64,000 bases of DNA from Nemertoderma westbladi (GCA_032718475.1 JAUCBJ010007809.1:22115-86114); one strand, 5' to 3'; shown: positions 1 to 11,708, numbered from the stretch's first letter. The notes: generated by a model not told the origin, from the sequence alone. Program-made: numbers and translations.

Positions 1-727
1 TTAAAAAGGCGCTGATTAGCCCCCCCGTACTAGCGCCCTTCGACATAACCCGAGAAACCCGCCTTGAAACAGATGCCAGCAGGCTATATGGCTTTGGATT
101 CGACCTCCAACAACTACATGGTAACGACTGGAATATAGTCGCATGTGGGAGCCGATTCCTTTCCGACCCGGAAACACGGTATGCGGTAATAGAGTTGGAG
201 AGTATCGCAATTCATTATGCCATCTCGAAGTGACGACTATATCTTGCTGGCTTACCCGAAATTCACCGTTGTCACTGATCACCGTCCTCTGTTGGCAATT
301 TTCAATTCATACAACCTCGATCAGATCGCAAGATACAAAAGATCAAGGCAGATTTACAATCAAGATACCAATTTGAATTAATATGGCAAAAGGGAAAACA
401 ACATCGCATCGCAGATGCACTTAGGACTACGAGCTGCAGCACGCGTCGATCCAGAATTCCATCAACTCATTGAAAACATTCGGGACGACTTCCGCAAAGT
501 CCACACTGCACCACCTTCGGTACAAGAATACCGGTCGATCAGCGACAATTTGTTATTATACAACAATGACCTGGTATTGTTTGGGGACCGCCGCCTGGTA
601 ATACCAAGGTCACAGAGGAGCGAAGTTCATAAACAACTACACACCCCTCACCTCAGAGTCACTAGGACAAAACAGCGCGCGTGAAGTAGCGTCTATTGGG
701 CCCGGCATCAATGCCGATATTGAACGC
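1..727 (+). pseudogene. Ty3/gypsy pol fragment: RNase H and integrase zinc-finger region, frameshifted
   Basis: This is the 3' half of a gypsy-type pol, cut by the window edge. In the first frame RNase H motifs are readable (LETDAS, then GSRFLSDPETRY and a V-I-E-L-E-S-I stretch); the frame is lost at a TGA near 227 and resumes one frame over with FTVVTDHRPLLAIF. A third frame near 373-420 carries WQKGKQHRIADAL, the usual end of gypsy RNase H. At 415-684 an H-x3-H pair (LHTPH) begins the integrase HHCC finger, whose CDTC partner lies at 740-755 in another frame. At least three frame changes make this a dead copy. The RT core would lie outside the window. The family call is confident; the exact clade is not. 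Confidence 0.85.
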
Positions 728-1696
728 ATGGTTAGCCAATGTGACACCTGTCAGGGAGTACTACCCAGCCTCTCCAAGGAGACATTACAGACAGACCCTG
801 TACCCAACCGCGCATTCCAATCCGCTTCCTCTGATCTATTCGAACTTGGTGGAAAACACTTCCTGGTATATACAGATCGTTACTCCGGCTTCCCTATAGT
901 GGCGGAGTGGAACGCCGATCCATCTAGCCAGCAGTGTGTTAATGTAATAAGGAAATGGTTCACTGACACAGGCGTGCCAAATATTCTGCGCACAGACGGC
1001 GGCCCACAGTTTGCCGCAGAAACATTTAAAACGTTCCTCAAGCATTGGGGAGTTAGATGGCAACCAAGCACCCCGCACTTTCCCAGTAGTAACGGACATG
1101 CGGAGTCAAGCGTAAAGCAGATAAAAATGCTACTACGAAAACTCCAGAACCTGAGTATTCATTCCGAAAAGTTCCAAGAGGGACTTCTGGAGTACCGGAA
1201 TACTCCACGGTCCAATGGGCGCTCCCCGAACGAGATCGTATATGGCCGACGACTAAGAACCAGACTACCTTGCCACCACTCTAACTCTAAACAATTGTGG
1301 CAGGAAGATGTTAAGCGCGCGGATCAAAAAGCCACGGATCTGCACGGACTACATGCGGAACAATACAACCGATCTGCGAGAGATCTGAAACCACTTGCTG
1401 TTGGTGATCAGGTCCGGATACCGGACCATACCTCTAAGAAATGGACCCATATTGGTCAGGTCGTTGAAGTTGGGAAACGGAGGGATTACCATGTTAAACT
1501 CCCATCTGGATGCATTTGGTGGCGAAACTGGCGATTCTTACGCCCCTACCACCAACCGCCGTCATCACGGACTGAAACTGGAATTAACTCAGAAACAATG
1601 CTGGTAGTAGGACCACGACGAAGTACACGCAACAACCGCCAACAAACCGTCCGTTTCGGCGAAACCGAAACTCGAACCTTCACCCCACTGTCATAA
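728..1696 (+). pseudogene. Ty3/gypsy integrase (322 aa, open but lacking its upstream pol)
   Basis: This open frame is the integrase end of the gypsy polyprotein. It begins inside the zinc finger (CDTC at residues 5-8) and runs into a DDE core: first Asp in VYTDRYSG (about residue 50), second in RTDGGPQF (about 95) and the Glu in NGHAESSVKQ (about 131). Spacing and motifs fit K02A2.6-like animal gypsy integrases. The C-terminus has the basic DNA-binding region (LAVGDQVRIPD, then WTHIGQVVEV). The core is intact, but upstream RNase H is frameshifted and the ATG is only an internal Met, so independent expression is unlikely. It is followed by a purine tract and LTR-like sequence, as expected at a 3' end. 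Confidence 0.88.
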
Positions 1697-1730
1697 CTGA
1701 TCAAAACAAACTGAACTAGTTTCGATCGCG

Positions 1731-1744
1731 GAGGGAAAAGGGAA
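1731..1744 (+). promoter_or_regulatory. Candidate polypurine tract of the gypsy element
   Basis: The purine run GGAGGGAAAAGGGAA lies 35 bases after the integrase stop and is followed at once by TGGTGTATCC, a plausible LTR start. This is the usual place for the plus-strand primer of a gypsy element. Inferred from position and composition only. Confidence 0.5.
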
Positions 1745-1925
1745 TGGTGTATCCATGTAGGATGGTACTATTGTAAGATATGGCTCGCCCCTTTACTTAC
1801 TATATATTATGGTGTCGGTGTAAGATTTATTGTTGTACAGCAGTACTGTGCTTATCTCTATTATTATACTTATTGCTGTATTGACTGCACTATATATATC
1901 AGCTTTCTATACAGACCAGATAATA
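1745..1925 (+). repeat. Start of a probable gypsy 3' LTR, truncated
   Basis: AT-rich non-coding sequence directly after the purine tract, beginning TGGTGTATCC and holding TATATA stretches near 1794 and 1890. No second LTR is in view to define it. Its right end is uncertain because the sequence from about 1926 resembles a BEL-type LTR instead. Confidence 0.4.
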
Positions 1926-2159
1926 ACCTAATTCTCGGCTCCCACCTCTGTGGGAGTGCTTCCCCCCCCCCCCCCCTGCTGCTGTTGCTTTCCCTCTCTA
2001 GGAGGTTTAACCTCTGACCTCCGTTTGTGTGTGGCTCTTTGGGGTTTGTTGTCCACATTATTGGTTGTGATGGCGATTAATCTTGTATCCCCAATATTGC
2101 TGAAAAGAGTGCCATTTCCCAACTTTATGGTGTGGTGAGCAGAATTGAATCCACTAACA
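1926..2159 (-). repeat. BEL/Pao-type LTR remnant
   Basis: This stretch is collinear with the LTR of element D at about 39400-39654: a pyrimidine tract, a shared block around AACCTCTGAC, then TTTGTGTGTG, then CCCAATATTGC, then an end in GAATTGAATCCACTAACA, which matches the D terminus except for a few bases. It ends in CA and passes straight into satellite at 2160. The left end of the LTR is missing or too diverged to see. Orientation follows the minus-strand elements A and D. It includes a 14-nt C run starting near 1963. Confidence 0.65.
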
Positions 2160-2727
2160 TAATCAACTGTTATTTGCTACGTCTTTCCACTGGAGATGGA
2201 TGAATTTTGATTGTGTCAGAACACCCCCTATCTGTGGCTTTCTGAGTGGAGAGATAAGTAGTCTATCTCCCTATTAATATTGTTGTGTTCTAGAATATTT
2301 ATTATTGTTTCATCGTATTGCTAAAGTGGCTGGAGCTAAAGTTATTATGTAATGCAATAATTCACCTCAAATATCTCAGCTATTTCATGAACATAATGAA
2401 GTATTAAAGCCATGTCAAAATCATTGGTGTTTTTCTGCAATATTTTATCATAATATCCTCTGAGTGTTTTCAAAAACCATATCGATTTTCATATTTATAA
2501 CTTCTATCCCACTCCACGAGATATAGAATCTTAAATGAGCGTCAAAAGAACAGGTAACACTTACATTTATAGAAGTATTCAACTGTTATTTGCTACGACT
2601 TTCCGCTGGAGATGGATGAATTTTGATTGTGTCAGAACACCCCCTACCTGTGGCTTTCTGAGTGGAGAGAAAAGTAGCCTATCTCCCTATTAATATTGTT
2701 GTGTTCTAGAATATTTTTTATAGTTTC
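2160..2727 (+). repeat. 416-bp satellite array, plus orientation (about 1.4 monomers)
   Basis: Sequence matches the satellite that fills much of the window; the landmarks TTCTAGAA, TTTCATCGTATTGC and TCAAAATTCATC (or complements) recur every 416 bases in the longer arrays. Here the array runs from the LTR remnant to the insertion at 2728, and the last five bases (GTTTC, 2723-2727) are one copy of that insertion's target duplication. Confidence 0.9.
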
Positions 2728-3029
2728 TGATGAATTATTTCACTATAAGATAGCATTTATACTTTAACTTTAACGTAAAAACTTTCGAAAATCCGACGCA
2801 TTTGAGTAAGTTACAGTAATGTAATATGCCTATTCATATTTGTACACATAAAACCCCTAGTTACTCTCGTGGCATAGTGGTCAACGATGAGCATGGTCAT
2901 CGAACGATGAGCAGGGCCAATCATAGGGCATAGAACATCTTATTGCTCCAATGTGAGGCTATGGAAAATTCTGTTTGGATTCCATGTCCCTATGGAAAAT
3001 TCTGTTTGGATTCCATATCCAAGATTTAG

Positions 3030-3041
3030 TGTATATAAAGG
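3030..3041 (+). promoter_or_regulatory. TATA-box-like site inside the 2.6-kb insertion
   Basis: GTATATAAAG follows the 31-bp direct repeat and could be a TATA box for an LTR promoter on the plus strand. A second candidate (TATATAAA) is at 4889-4896. Neither has further support. Confidence 0.3.
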
Positions 3042-4000
3042 CTGGTTTGCCTTCGGTTATCACCTTGCACTAATCATTCGGCCCCATTCTGTCGTTTTTA
3101 GTTTCTTGTTGAAACTATTTGTAAATCTGTTTGATAAATCTTTTGCTAAACTGTAAATACACTGTCAACTTCTGAACATGTTTTTCTTTGGTCCAACTTT
3201 GGGACAGCCAAACATCGGGAAGATGGCCGCCTAGACCATTAGGCTGTCAGCAACGCAGGGAAAGAATGTCCACAACACGCTAGCGCCCACATTAGGTTAG
3301 ACCGCGCACCCCCTTCGCCCTACGAAATGCTCAACTTGCCATGCAGCGCCCGCTTTATGAGGAAGGTAAGACTTTGTTCGACGCCCTTGCCCGACGTAAG
3401 ACCTATAGATCAGGGTAAGCGTGACGCAGTTCTGGGACGCCGCAAAATTTAGGATCAAATAACGAAGTTCTAAAGGCAGAACCCCTTTGTCAGTCCTGCA
3501 AATCCCTGGGTTACCTGTATACCTCACAGGTGCGAGCTATTGCCGTTCGTCAGTGCGCAAGTACATATTAGGTACGGACAGCATACGTTCCATAATTTAG
3601 TGATTTGTTAGTACTGACTGTTTGGTACCGGTTCGCTTTGTGGAACATACATTAGTACACCCCCCCCCCCCCCCTGCTGAAGTTAGTTATTTGATCAGGC
3701 AAGGAGTATTTCTGCACACCGCTTGGCCTAGGGAGGTTTTATTAATATCCTACCGCGCCTTGCCACGTACTGATAGGTATTTGCTGCTAACTACCGCAGC
3801 AACAAAGTTCTAGAATCAAATTTGTATACCAGAACAGCTAGCGTACGGTAGCAATTAACCCCTATTTCTTATCTTACAACCAGAATCTGGTATTTGTGCC
3901 AATCACGGGTGTAGTTACTAACACCGTGGTTGCCCAGTTGAGTTGTGGATAGGAAGGAGAGAGCTTTGACGTCATTTGCAAGTATAAAGTTCTACACGAA

Positions 4001-4502
4001 GTGGGGACTTCGCGCAGCACGAAGTTGGCAGAGCCTTAGCGAATTGACACTGTTAGGGGGTAGGTCAATTTATGCAAATAGTCACGTTGGCCCTCTAGCG
4101 GCAGACTGGAGAACTGCAGATGGATTCGCTTCCTTTGAAAGTCACAGCTAATGGTCTAATACATATCTGCCAAGTTTCAGCTTAAACGGATTAAAAGCAA
4201 AGAAATGGGAGGGCATTTAATGTTTAGACATGTGGCCCTCTAGCGGGAGACCATTGCACTGATGGTGTCTGAAAGTCTCTCAAAAATCTCAACTTTTGCT
4301 CATATTGATACCTACAAATTTTTAACTTGGCAGCTTTAAATCCGACAAAGTTATTAGCATGTCAAAATCGTAACGACGACGACAACGACGACGACAACGA
4401 CGACGACGACGACAACGACGACGACAACTATTTGCATAAATTGACCCACCCCCTAACAGTGTCAATTCGCTAAGGCTCCGCCAACTTCGTGGCTCGCCCC
4501 AC
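4001..4502. mobile_element. Hairpin-forming MITE-like element
   Basis: Two arms of about 75-80 bp are inverted copies. The left arm runs from 4001 to about 4081 (CACGAAGTTGGC, TAGCGAATTGACACTG, TTTATGCAAATAG) and the right arm from about 4430 to 4502. Between them lie a GAC/AAC microsatellite (4369-4430) and two copies of TGGCCCTCTAGCGG (near 4088 and 4230). No ORF and no clear target duplication was found. It sits inside the 2728-5322 insertion. Confidence 0.6.
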
Positions 4503-5322
4503 AAAACGCGACTAGCTTATTTTCGTAGCTAGCGCACGGTATTGTTTTGGTCAGAGAATTACTAAAACCTAGTAAATGATATACACCAAAATTGTTTTAT
4601 TGTAACACACCCACACACACACGCCCTAAAACATATTTACCCTTAGAGTTCTACTAGTTATAGCGCATTTTAGGTTACTTTAGGCAGAATTTATTTGTAC
4701 TTTACTATTCGTATTTGTAAAATTAGGATCAGATATTTAGTTACGGCAAGGGAGTATTTCATTATTTCGTTATTAAACTGTTGTTTGCCTAGAGCAGCAG
4801 TATTGTTACATTAGGCACGACCCATTTTAGACTGATTCAGACAGGGAGATCAGTATTGTAACACTACGCCTGTAACCCACCTAGCTCGTATATAAACCAT
4901 ATAAATCACACCGCGGCAAGTTGCGGTATTTAGGGCTGTCAGCGATAGTTAGGATTCACTGCGCGGGGATTGTTTTCCCGTGAGTTTGGTCTGTTACTGT
5001 AACTGTACATCTGCCATACTGGTATCCTTTTGTCTAGTTCGTAGGTATTAGACCCGCTCACGTACATAGAATAGACACCAGGCTCTGCTCCTCGCCAGTA
5101 GTAGTTTGTGTATTGTATCTGTTTGTTTAGATATCCTGGACTGGGATTTGTTGTCAGATACTGTACGAACCCGTTTCATTACTAGAGTCTTACAGTAAGA
5201 TACATAGTTACTAGGATCTGGTAAGCGGTATACTACTGGACTTTATGGTTAGAGATATTCTATAGCTTCATATTAGTAGATTTGTAGGCCATAGGGTAGT
5301 CCCTACCGTAGAGGACACAACA

Positions 5323-6964
5323 GTTTCATCGTATTGCCAAAGTGACTGGAGCTGAAGTTAACTCATAATACAATAATTCACCTCAAATATCTCAGCTATT
5401 TCATGAACATAATGAAAAATAAAAGCCATGTCAAAATCTTTGGTATTTTTCTGCAATAATTTATCAAAATATCCTCTGATTCTTTACTATAACCATATCG
5501 ATTTTAATATTTATAACTTCTAACCCACTCCACGAGATAGAGAATCTTAAATGAAAGTCAAAAGAACAGGTAACACTTACATTTATAGCAGTAATCAGCT
5601 GTTATATGCTACGTCTTTCCGCTGGAGATGGATGAATTTTGGTTGTGTTAGAACACCCCCTATCTGTGGTTGTATGAGTGGAGAGATAAGTATCCTATCT
5701 TCCTATTAATATTGTTGTGTTCTAGAATATTTATTATTGTTTCATCGTATTGCTAAAGTGGCTGGAGCTAAAGTTATTATGTAATGCCATAATTCACCTC
5801 AAATATCTCAGCTATTTCATGAACATAATGAAGTATTAAAGCCATGTCAAAATACTTGGTGTTTTTCTGTAATAATTTATCAAAATATCCTCTGATTACT
5901 TACTATAACCATATCGATTTTAATATTTATAACTTCTAACCCACTCCACGAGATAGAGAATCTTAAATGAAAGTCAAAAGAACAGGTAACACTTACATTT
6001 ATAGCAGTAATCAGCTGTTATATGCTACGTATTTCTGCTGGAGATGAATGAATTTTGATTGTGTCAGAACACCCCCTATCTGTGGCTGTCTAAGTGGAGA
6101 GATAAGTATCCTATTTCCGTGTTAATATTACTGTATTCTAGAATATTTATTTTTGGTTCATCGTATTGCTAAAGTGGCTGGAGCTAAAGTTATTATGTAA
6201 TGCAATAATTCACCTCAAATATCTCAGCTATTTCATGAACATAAAATGAAGAATTAAAGCCATGTCAAAATCATTGGTGTTTTTCTGCAATAATTTTTCA
6301 AAATATCCTCTGATTTTTTTCAAAAACCATATAGATTTTCTTATTTATATCTTCTAACCCACTCCACGAGATAGAGAATCTTAAATGAAAGTTAAAAGAA
6401 CAAGTAACACTTACATTTATAGAAGTAATCAGCTGTTATTTGTTATGTCTTACCGCTGAAGATGAATGAATTTTGATTGTGTCAGAACACCCCTATCTGT
6501 GGTTGTATGAGTGGAGAGATAAGTATCCTATCTTCATATTAATATTGTTGTGTTCTAGAATATTTTTTATAGTTTCATCGTATTGCCAAAGTGACTGGAG
6601 CTGAAGTTAACTCATAATACAATAATTCACCTCAAATATCTCAGCTATTTCATGAACATAATGAAGAATAAAAGCCATGTTAAAATCTTTGGTATTTTGC
6701 TGCAATAATTTATCAAAATATCCTCTGATTCTTTACTATAACCATATCGATTTTCATATTTATAACTTCTAACCCACTCCTCGAGATAGAGAATCTTAAA
6801 TGAAAGTCAAAAGAAAAGGTAACACTTACATTTATAGCAGTAATCAGCTGTTATATGCTAAGTATTTTCGCTGGAGATGAATGAATTTTGATTGCGTCAG
6901 AACACCCCCTATCTGTGATTGTATGAGTGGAGAGATAAGTATCCTATCTCCATATTAATATTGT
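5323..6964 (+). repeat. 416-bp satellite array, plus orientation (about 3.9 monomers)
   Basis: GTTTCATCGTATTGC, or a one-base variant, starts at 5323, 5739 and 6155: an exact 416-base period. Monomers differ by scattered substitutions. One monomer contains a GTTCTAGAA palindrome, a conserved TCTGACACAATC block and CTCCACGAGATAGAG. The array ends with ATTGT (6960-6964), the left copy of the next insertion's target duplication. Confidence 0.92.
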
Positions 6965-8250
6965 TGTTCGCGCTTTTAAGACCTTTGGCAGTTTAACCCG
7001 CCAAATCTATATGTCTTCTAGGTTATAAATCTACTCCAGCCTATGACAAGTATTGAACACCTATAATAATTCTAACATTAGCCGAAGCCAGTCTGTGCGC
7101 GACCATTCACCCGCTGGATATACCCGGGAGACTGGATTCGGATGCTTTAATTTGATTGCGGTGCAGGCCTACCGTATTATTCGATTGATGATCGTTAATA
7201 TAATTCCTGACAAATATCATTCACTTTCGGGAAATATTAGCAGTTCCTTTAGGACGTGGCGCTCTATCTATATAAATAGAGCTATGGCTTACACTAAACA
7301 CAACGGTATGTCTTATAGATCACCAAAGTGCATTCTTTAGGAAATGCTTTGTTACTCGGTCAAGCGCACACAGACTATTGCACACAACTGCACACTGAAT
7401 TGCCGATATTCACTGATTTTAATCATATATAAAGAGAATAACAACCGACATTTGTAGGGCCTATTAGGTAGCATTGAATTCACTACAAACCACGATAATG
7501 TATGTCGCAAATTGTTATATGTAACCGGTCTCTCTAACCTTAGTGTATCAAGAAGATTGGGTTTTCGGATCGTTATCAATATTCTTCCCAATAATAATAT
7601 GTAAACGAACGATACAATTAACAACACAGTAAATAGCAGTAAATAATGCGGCGAAAAGCAGTTTACGTCAGGGTGCTTAATCAGGTGCCTGACAAGCAAG
7701 TACTGAGGTACCGAGTACCGAGTAGCAGGACCAGGTAGTCGTATATGCCCCGACCAAGTGTACTCAACCAAGATAACAGTTTGATGATCTTATAATTAAA
7801 GACGCTCTAATGTTAGGAAACATTCCACAGCCGGTGTTCTAGGCGTGGTGGAAACGTCAGTACTGAATCCTGTGATTCTGCTGTACAGCTTTTACACAAA
7901 GAGGGAATCTCTGATTGGTTGAATGGCAAAAAGCTCCACGTGGACACAGCTGATAGATGTCGTCATTTGAGCTGAGCAGAACAAAGCACCAAGGCAAGGC
8001 TCCGGGCAAGCTACACGTGTAAAGCTCAGCCGTTAGCTGTCGTCATAGTAACTACACTGTTTCAAGAGGATCTAGGGCGTTGCGTCATAGAATTGCTAAT
8101 TATGTCCTCTAAAGTACACATACAGAAGAAATAGCTTTTATGTCCCCTAAAAACACCGGTACAGTAAGGAAACGGCTTTTATGTCCGTTAAAACACCTAC
8201 AGAGTACTTTACGGGAAAAATAACCAGCTAATTCCGCAAAAGCTTTTACA
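6965..8250 (-). mobile_element. Solo LTR (1286 bp) with ATTGT target duplication
   Basis: It starts TGTTCGCGCTTTTAAG and ends AAAGCTTTTACA, and is flanked by ATTGT at 6960-6964 and 8251-8255. The satellite continues across it. Its reverse complement matches the LTR at 59111-60302: both begin TGTAAAAGCTTTTG and share about 700 bp toward the other end (a block around TTCTTGATA, KISE-like codons and the end GCGCGAACA), while the first halves differ. With no internal region it is a solo LTR of the same family, inverted relative to the right-edge element. A 139-codon open frame on its minus strand (7352-7771) is not supported as a gene. Confidence 0.85.
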
Positions 8251-8383
8251 ATTGTTGTGTTCTAGAATATTTTTTATAGTTTCATCGTATTGCCAAAGTG
8301 ACTGGAGCTGAAGTTAACTCATAATACAATAATTCACCTCAAATATCTCAGCTATTTCATGAACATAATGAAGAATAAAAGCT
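8251..8383 (+). repeat. Satellite fragment, plus orientation
   Basis: About a third of a monomer continues after the solo LTR (TTCTAGAATATTTTTTATAG, CACCTCAAATATCTC) and stops abruptly at AATAAAAGC. Confidence 0.9.
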
Positions 8384-8966
8384 GTTAAACTAGCTACCCC
8401 TGTACTAACTGCAGAACCGCTAAAACATACAAAGACGTGCTTTACTGTTAAACTAGCGGGTCCCTGCCTAACCAATAAAGACACAAAGACTGCTCTATTG
8501 TTAAACAGGGGTAATCAGGAGCGTGTTATCACTAATGTAGGGCTGCTAAATACAAAACCGCTACTCACCGTTGGATGGCGCTAACCTGCAGTCCACTAAT
8601 ATATGTTATTAATTTTCTACGGCTCCTGCTAATCGCTTGTTCCTTTCTCTGCCGATCGCTCAATAGCTGTTCGAACTATTCGAACATGTTAACTGTTCGA
8701 ACATATGAGCCACGCGGGAATAACCAAAACAATAAACCCGAATCGGCTCCCTAAGCTTACTTAAGACGAGTGTGAGAGGCTTTACACTCACAGTGTATTC
8801 TTATGGCCTAATCTTACTGTTAAAACGCGCTAATAATTACATCTTTTCTAATCACAAATACTGGGGTTCCCTAACGGAATGTGTGAATGTGAGAATATTT
8901 AAATATTCAAAAAATGGTACAGTTTTTTATATCAGGGAATGATACCTACTATGGGACTAAACTACA
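8384..8966. other. Unassigned non-coding stretch between satellite and element C
   Basis: The sequence starts TGTTAAACTAGC, and GTTAAACTAGC recurs once about 65 bases on, followed by a weaker copy. It holds three TTCGAAC/GTTCGAA motifs near 8672-8704. No ORF, RNA gene or similarity to A or D was recognised. It could be a remnant of another LTR, since it begins with TG at a satellite break, but no matching end or target duplication was found. Confidence 0.4.
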
Positions 8967-10463
8967 GGTTGACGTCGCGAGAGGGTGGATGAAGCGTCGA
9001 GCCTGATCAGAAGAGGGAAGAAGAACAGTGGAGTTTAACCGGGAGGTCGACGAGAGATCTCACGAGTGGGAATACTGCACTGAAAAGAGAAGAGGAGAAG
9101 AAAGTAGAAGAAGTGTCGTCGCGAACGACAGGAGAGCGAGGACGGACAGCGAGCCGTCGGTAGTCGAGGTGGAAACGGAGAGTCAGTGGGGTCAAACTTT
9201 GGGAGATTGCCGTCGTCCCGGAGAAACGCGACCTGACAAGATGCACTACGCGTCGAGAGGGGGGTACACGATGTACCGGCATGAAGATGAGAGGAGTAGA
9301 GAGGGTCAAAGAGAAACTTTCCGACGGGATTTTCCTACCGATCGAGGATACGGTAGCCGCGGGGAGGATTATTCAAGAAGATTAAACTTCGATCCGGAAC
9401 GACACATACAGACTGCAGGACATACTGTAGGCCTTACTGCACATACTATAGGCTATGCTGGGAGAGATAATGTAGGCGATAGGGTAGCGCGAAGGACGGG
9501 ATTAAACCCGGAAGTCGCGGAGTACATACCGGCAGGTAGGCCAGAAGCTGATAGGCCTATACCGGTACCAGCACAGCAGTATGACTACAGCATGCAAGGA
9601 CATAACATACCAAGGGGAGGGGGGAATTATTGTGGATAGGTGCATGGGCCCCAATATATTAACATCAACCCCAGTACCAAACATACCGGTGGGGGGGGGG
9701 GGGGGGCAGGGTGACATTTCCCCATCACAATATCAACAATATACCCCAGTAGGAGCAAGAACAACAAACCCCTTGGACGAGAATAGATCATGCGACACCA
9801 AAATATGGAGAGGGCCGCTACCCCCGATGATATATCCGAGTCAAAAGAAAACAGCAAATAGGACGAACGGACGCACCCAGAAGGAGAAACTATACAGCAC
9901 CCATCGAACCCATTGGAAGCGCAAGCGATGGGGATGGCTGCATTAATCGATGCCTTAAAAACCAGGATCGAGCTACCACCTGTGGAACCATTCAAATTCG
10001 ATGGGAGTAGGCCGGAAGAATATCTACAGTTTCGGCGCATGTATAGTAACGAAATACTGACAAAGAACTTGACGCAGGCGGAGTGCCTAAAGTATTTGCA
10101 AGTATATACAGGAGGCCCAGCATACGACATCGTGAGGCAATACCAGGGCACAGAGGGCGGCTTCACGACAGCATGACGGGCACTGGACAGGGAATACGGG
10201 CACCCGGCCAAGATCATCCGGCAAACCCTGAAAGGCATAACATCGTGTGGCCTACAGGATAACCCCGTTAGCATAAATACATTCGCTAACAAATTCGAAA
10301 AGGCGCTAATCGTACTAAAGACACTGGATGCGCCATACGAACTCAACGCGTCTAACAACATCACTACTATAGCGCAGGCACTACCAATCTGGCTGCGCAA
10401 TAAGTGGAGAAAGATCGCATCTCCATTTGAGATAGGAAGTGTGCGGAACCGGGTTTAGAAGAG
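8967..10463 (+). pseudogene. Element C: BEL/Pao gag N-terminal region, broken
   Basis: This is the plus-strand counterpart of the start of the element A polyprotein. Homology begins at ACAGGTTGACGTCG; there is no 5' LTR and no ORF1. An arginine-rich N-terminus is open at 9028-9639, then the frame moves (9581-9946, crossing a 14-nt G run starting near 9691), then moves again to a DUF1759-like gag segment at 9913-10176 (ELPPVEPFKFDGSRPEEYLQ). That segment ends in TGA where A has TGG (Trp), and a further shift lies near 10440. Three shifts and one stop mean no functional Gag. Match to A is close at the amino-acid level. Confidence 0.88.
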
Positions 10464-11708
10464 ATGTCGCGCTTCTTAAATTACGAAGCCGAATTAATAA
10501 CCGACCCAGTCTATAGTGAGGACAGCCTGGGAAAGGGATCAAGAACAGATTACCATAGACCGAAACCAGAACACAATGCGTCGAACGCAGTACCAAAGCT
10601 CAGACAGTCACTGCTGTACGCAGGGACTACCAGTCCACAAGTAGCCGGGGATAAGACCACATCATGGGGTGGACAGGGGAAAAACAACAACAAAAATAAA
10701 CATAACCCCAGCATGCCCAGTAGGCTGAACCCAAACAATAAGAATAGTAGGGACTTTGGCACAAATATAAGTGCGATATGCAACACACTTTATAAGGATG
10801 GCTGCGACCCAAAGAGCAAATGCCAATTACATACAAATGCACTTCATCAGACCATGAACTGCAGGTACTGGCAGGCGCTACCCAGAGAAGATCAGGTGGA
10901 ATACGCGAGAAGAAATGAAATCTGTTTGCGATGTGTGATGAGTGGACATAGGGCTAGACAATGCGAGGAGACGCTGATTAAGTTTGGTCAAAGTAAAGGC
11001 CAAACGATGGCAACGAGCACAGTAGGGGCAAAGAAGAGAGGAACGGTACTACTTGGGGTAGTACCAGTGCGAGTGATCGGAGAAGGCAATCGATCGGTGA
11101 CCACACTGATGCTGGTCGACAGTGGTGCAGCCTTCACCTTAGTTAAGGATTGGGTGGCCGTAGAAATAGGATTGAGAATGAGGCCAAGTAGGATGGCGGT
11201 AACAACCATCTCCAGCAAGGATGAAGTCCTGGAGATGAGGACAGGACGGTGCGCGATAGCAGCGGTGGCACCGGGATGCGACTATGGGGCGACCATCGAC
11301 CCCATCCAGGTGATAGACTTGGTAAATATCAATGCCAGGCGGCCAACTAACATCGAGGTCGAACAATATAAATTCCTGGACAGTATCGATTTCTCAATCC
11401 CAGAGGTGGACGTTAGGAAAGTATCCATCATAGTAGGAATGGACTACCCGACGGCCCACAAAAGAATGCAAACGGTCTTCGGCGAAGACAAGCAGTGTGA
11501 CCCAGTGGCGATATTAACACCATTTGGGTGGACGCTGAGCGGCCCAATTAAGAGTAAAATACCATTCAGGATGTCGGAGACATCAGGCTGCATGTTTGCG
11601 GGAACTATGCGAGAAATAGAGGATGAGGGAGCGGAGGAGCAGCACAAGAGACTGCTCAGGCAGGATTTTGAGGGATCAAAAGAGACCGGGGTCGGAACGG
11701 TTGAGTAG
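10464..11708 (+). pseudogene. Element C: gag zinc knuckle and A17-type protease, truncated at RT deletion
   Basis: One 414-codon open frame continues the C polyprotein. It holds a CCHC knuckle (CLRCVMSGHRARQC, about residues 153-166) and then an aspartic protease with VDSGAAFTLV (about residue 218), as in BEL/Pao pol. The frame ends just after TGVGT. In A this point is followed by about 245 residues containing the RT palm with FTCDIEG and YVDD; these are absent here. The join lies near 11695 and leads directly into sequence equal to the end of the RT region. Confidence 0.88.

Larger units (their letters stand above)
2728..5322. mobile_element. 2595-bp insertion in satellite with GTTTC target duplication; probable solo LTR
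   Basis: The satellite is interrupted after GTTTC at 2723-2727 and resumes with GTTTC at 5323-5327, so the insertion carries a 5-bp target duplication. It starts TGATGAATTA and ends GGACACAACA, the TG...CA ends of an LTR. No credible protein is encoded. TATATAAA occurs at 4889-4896 and GTATATAAAG at 3031-3040, either of which could be a promoter. A 31-bp direct repeat lies at 2959-3020 and a 14-nt C run starts near 3659. A solo LTR of 2.6 kb is large, so a non-coding LTR derivative or a composite is possible. Confidence 0.65.

Noticed and set aside
2860-2910. tRNA-like A box (TGGCATAGTGGTCAACG)
   Set aside because: No matching B box, acceptor stem or cloverleaf could be drawn.
7053-7340. A 95-codon plus-strand frame in the solo LTR
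   Set aside because: No motif, and it is not kept in the LTR at 59111-60302.
7352-7771. A 139-codon frame in the solo LTR, aligning with a 60-codon frame at 59777-59959
   Set aside because: Differences between the two copies fall at all codon positions with no third-position bias, so the shared frame follows from LTR homology and not from protein conservation.
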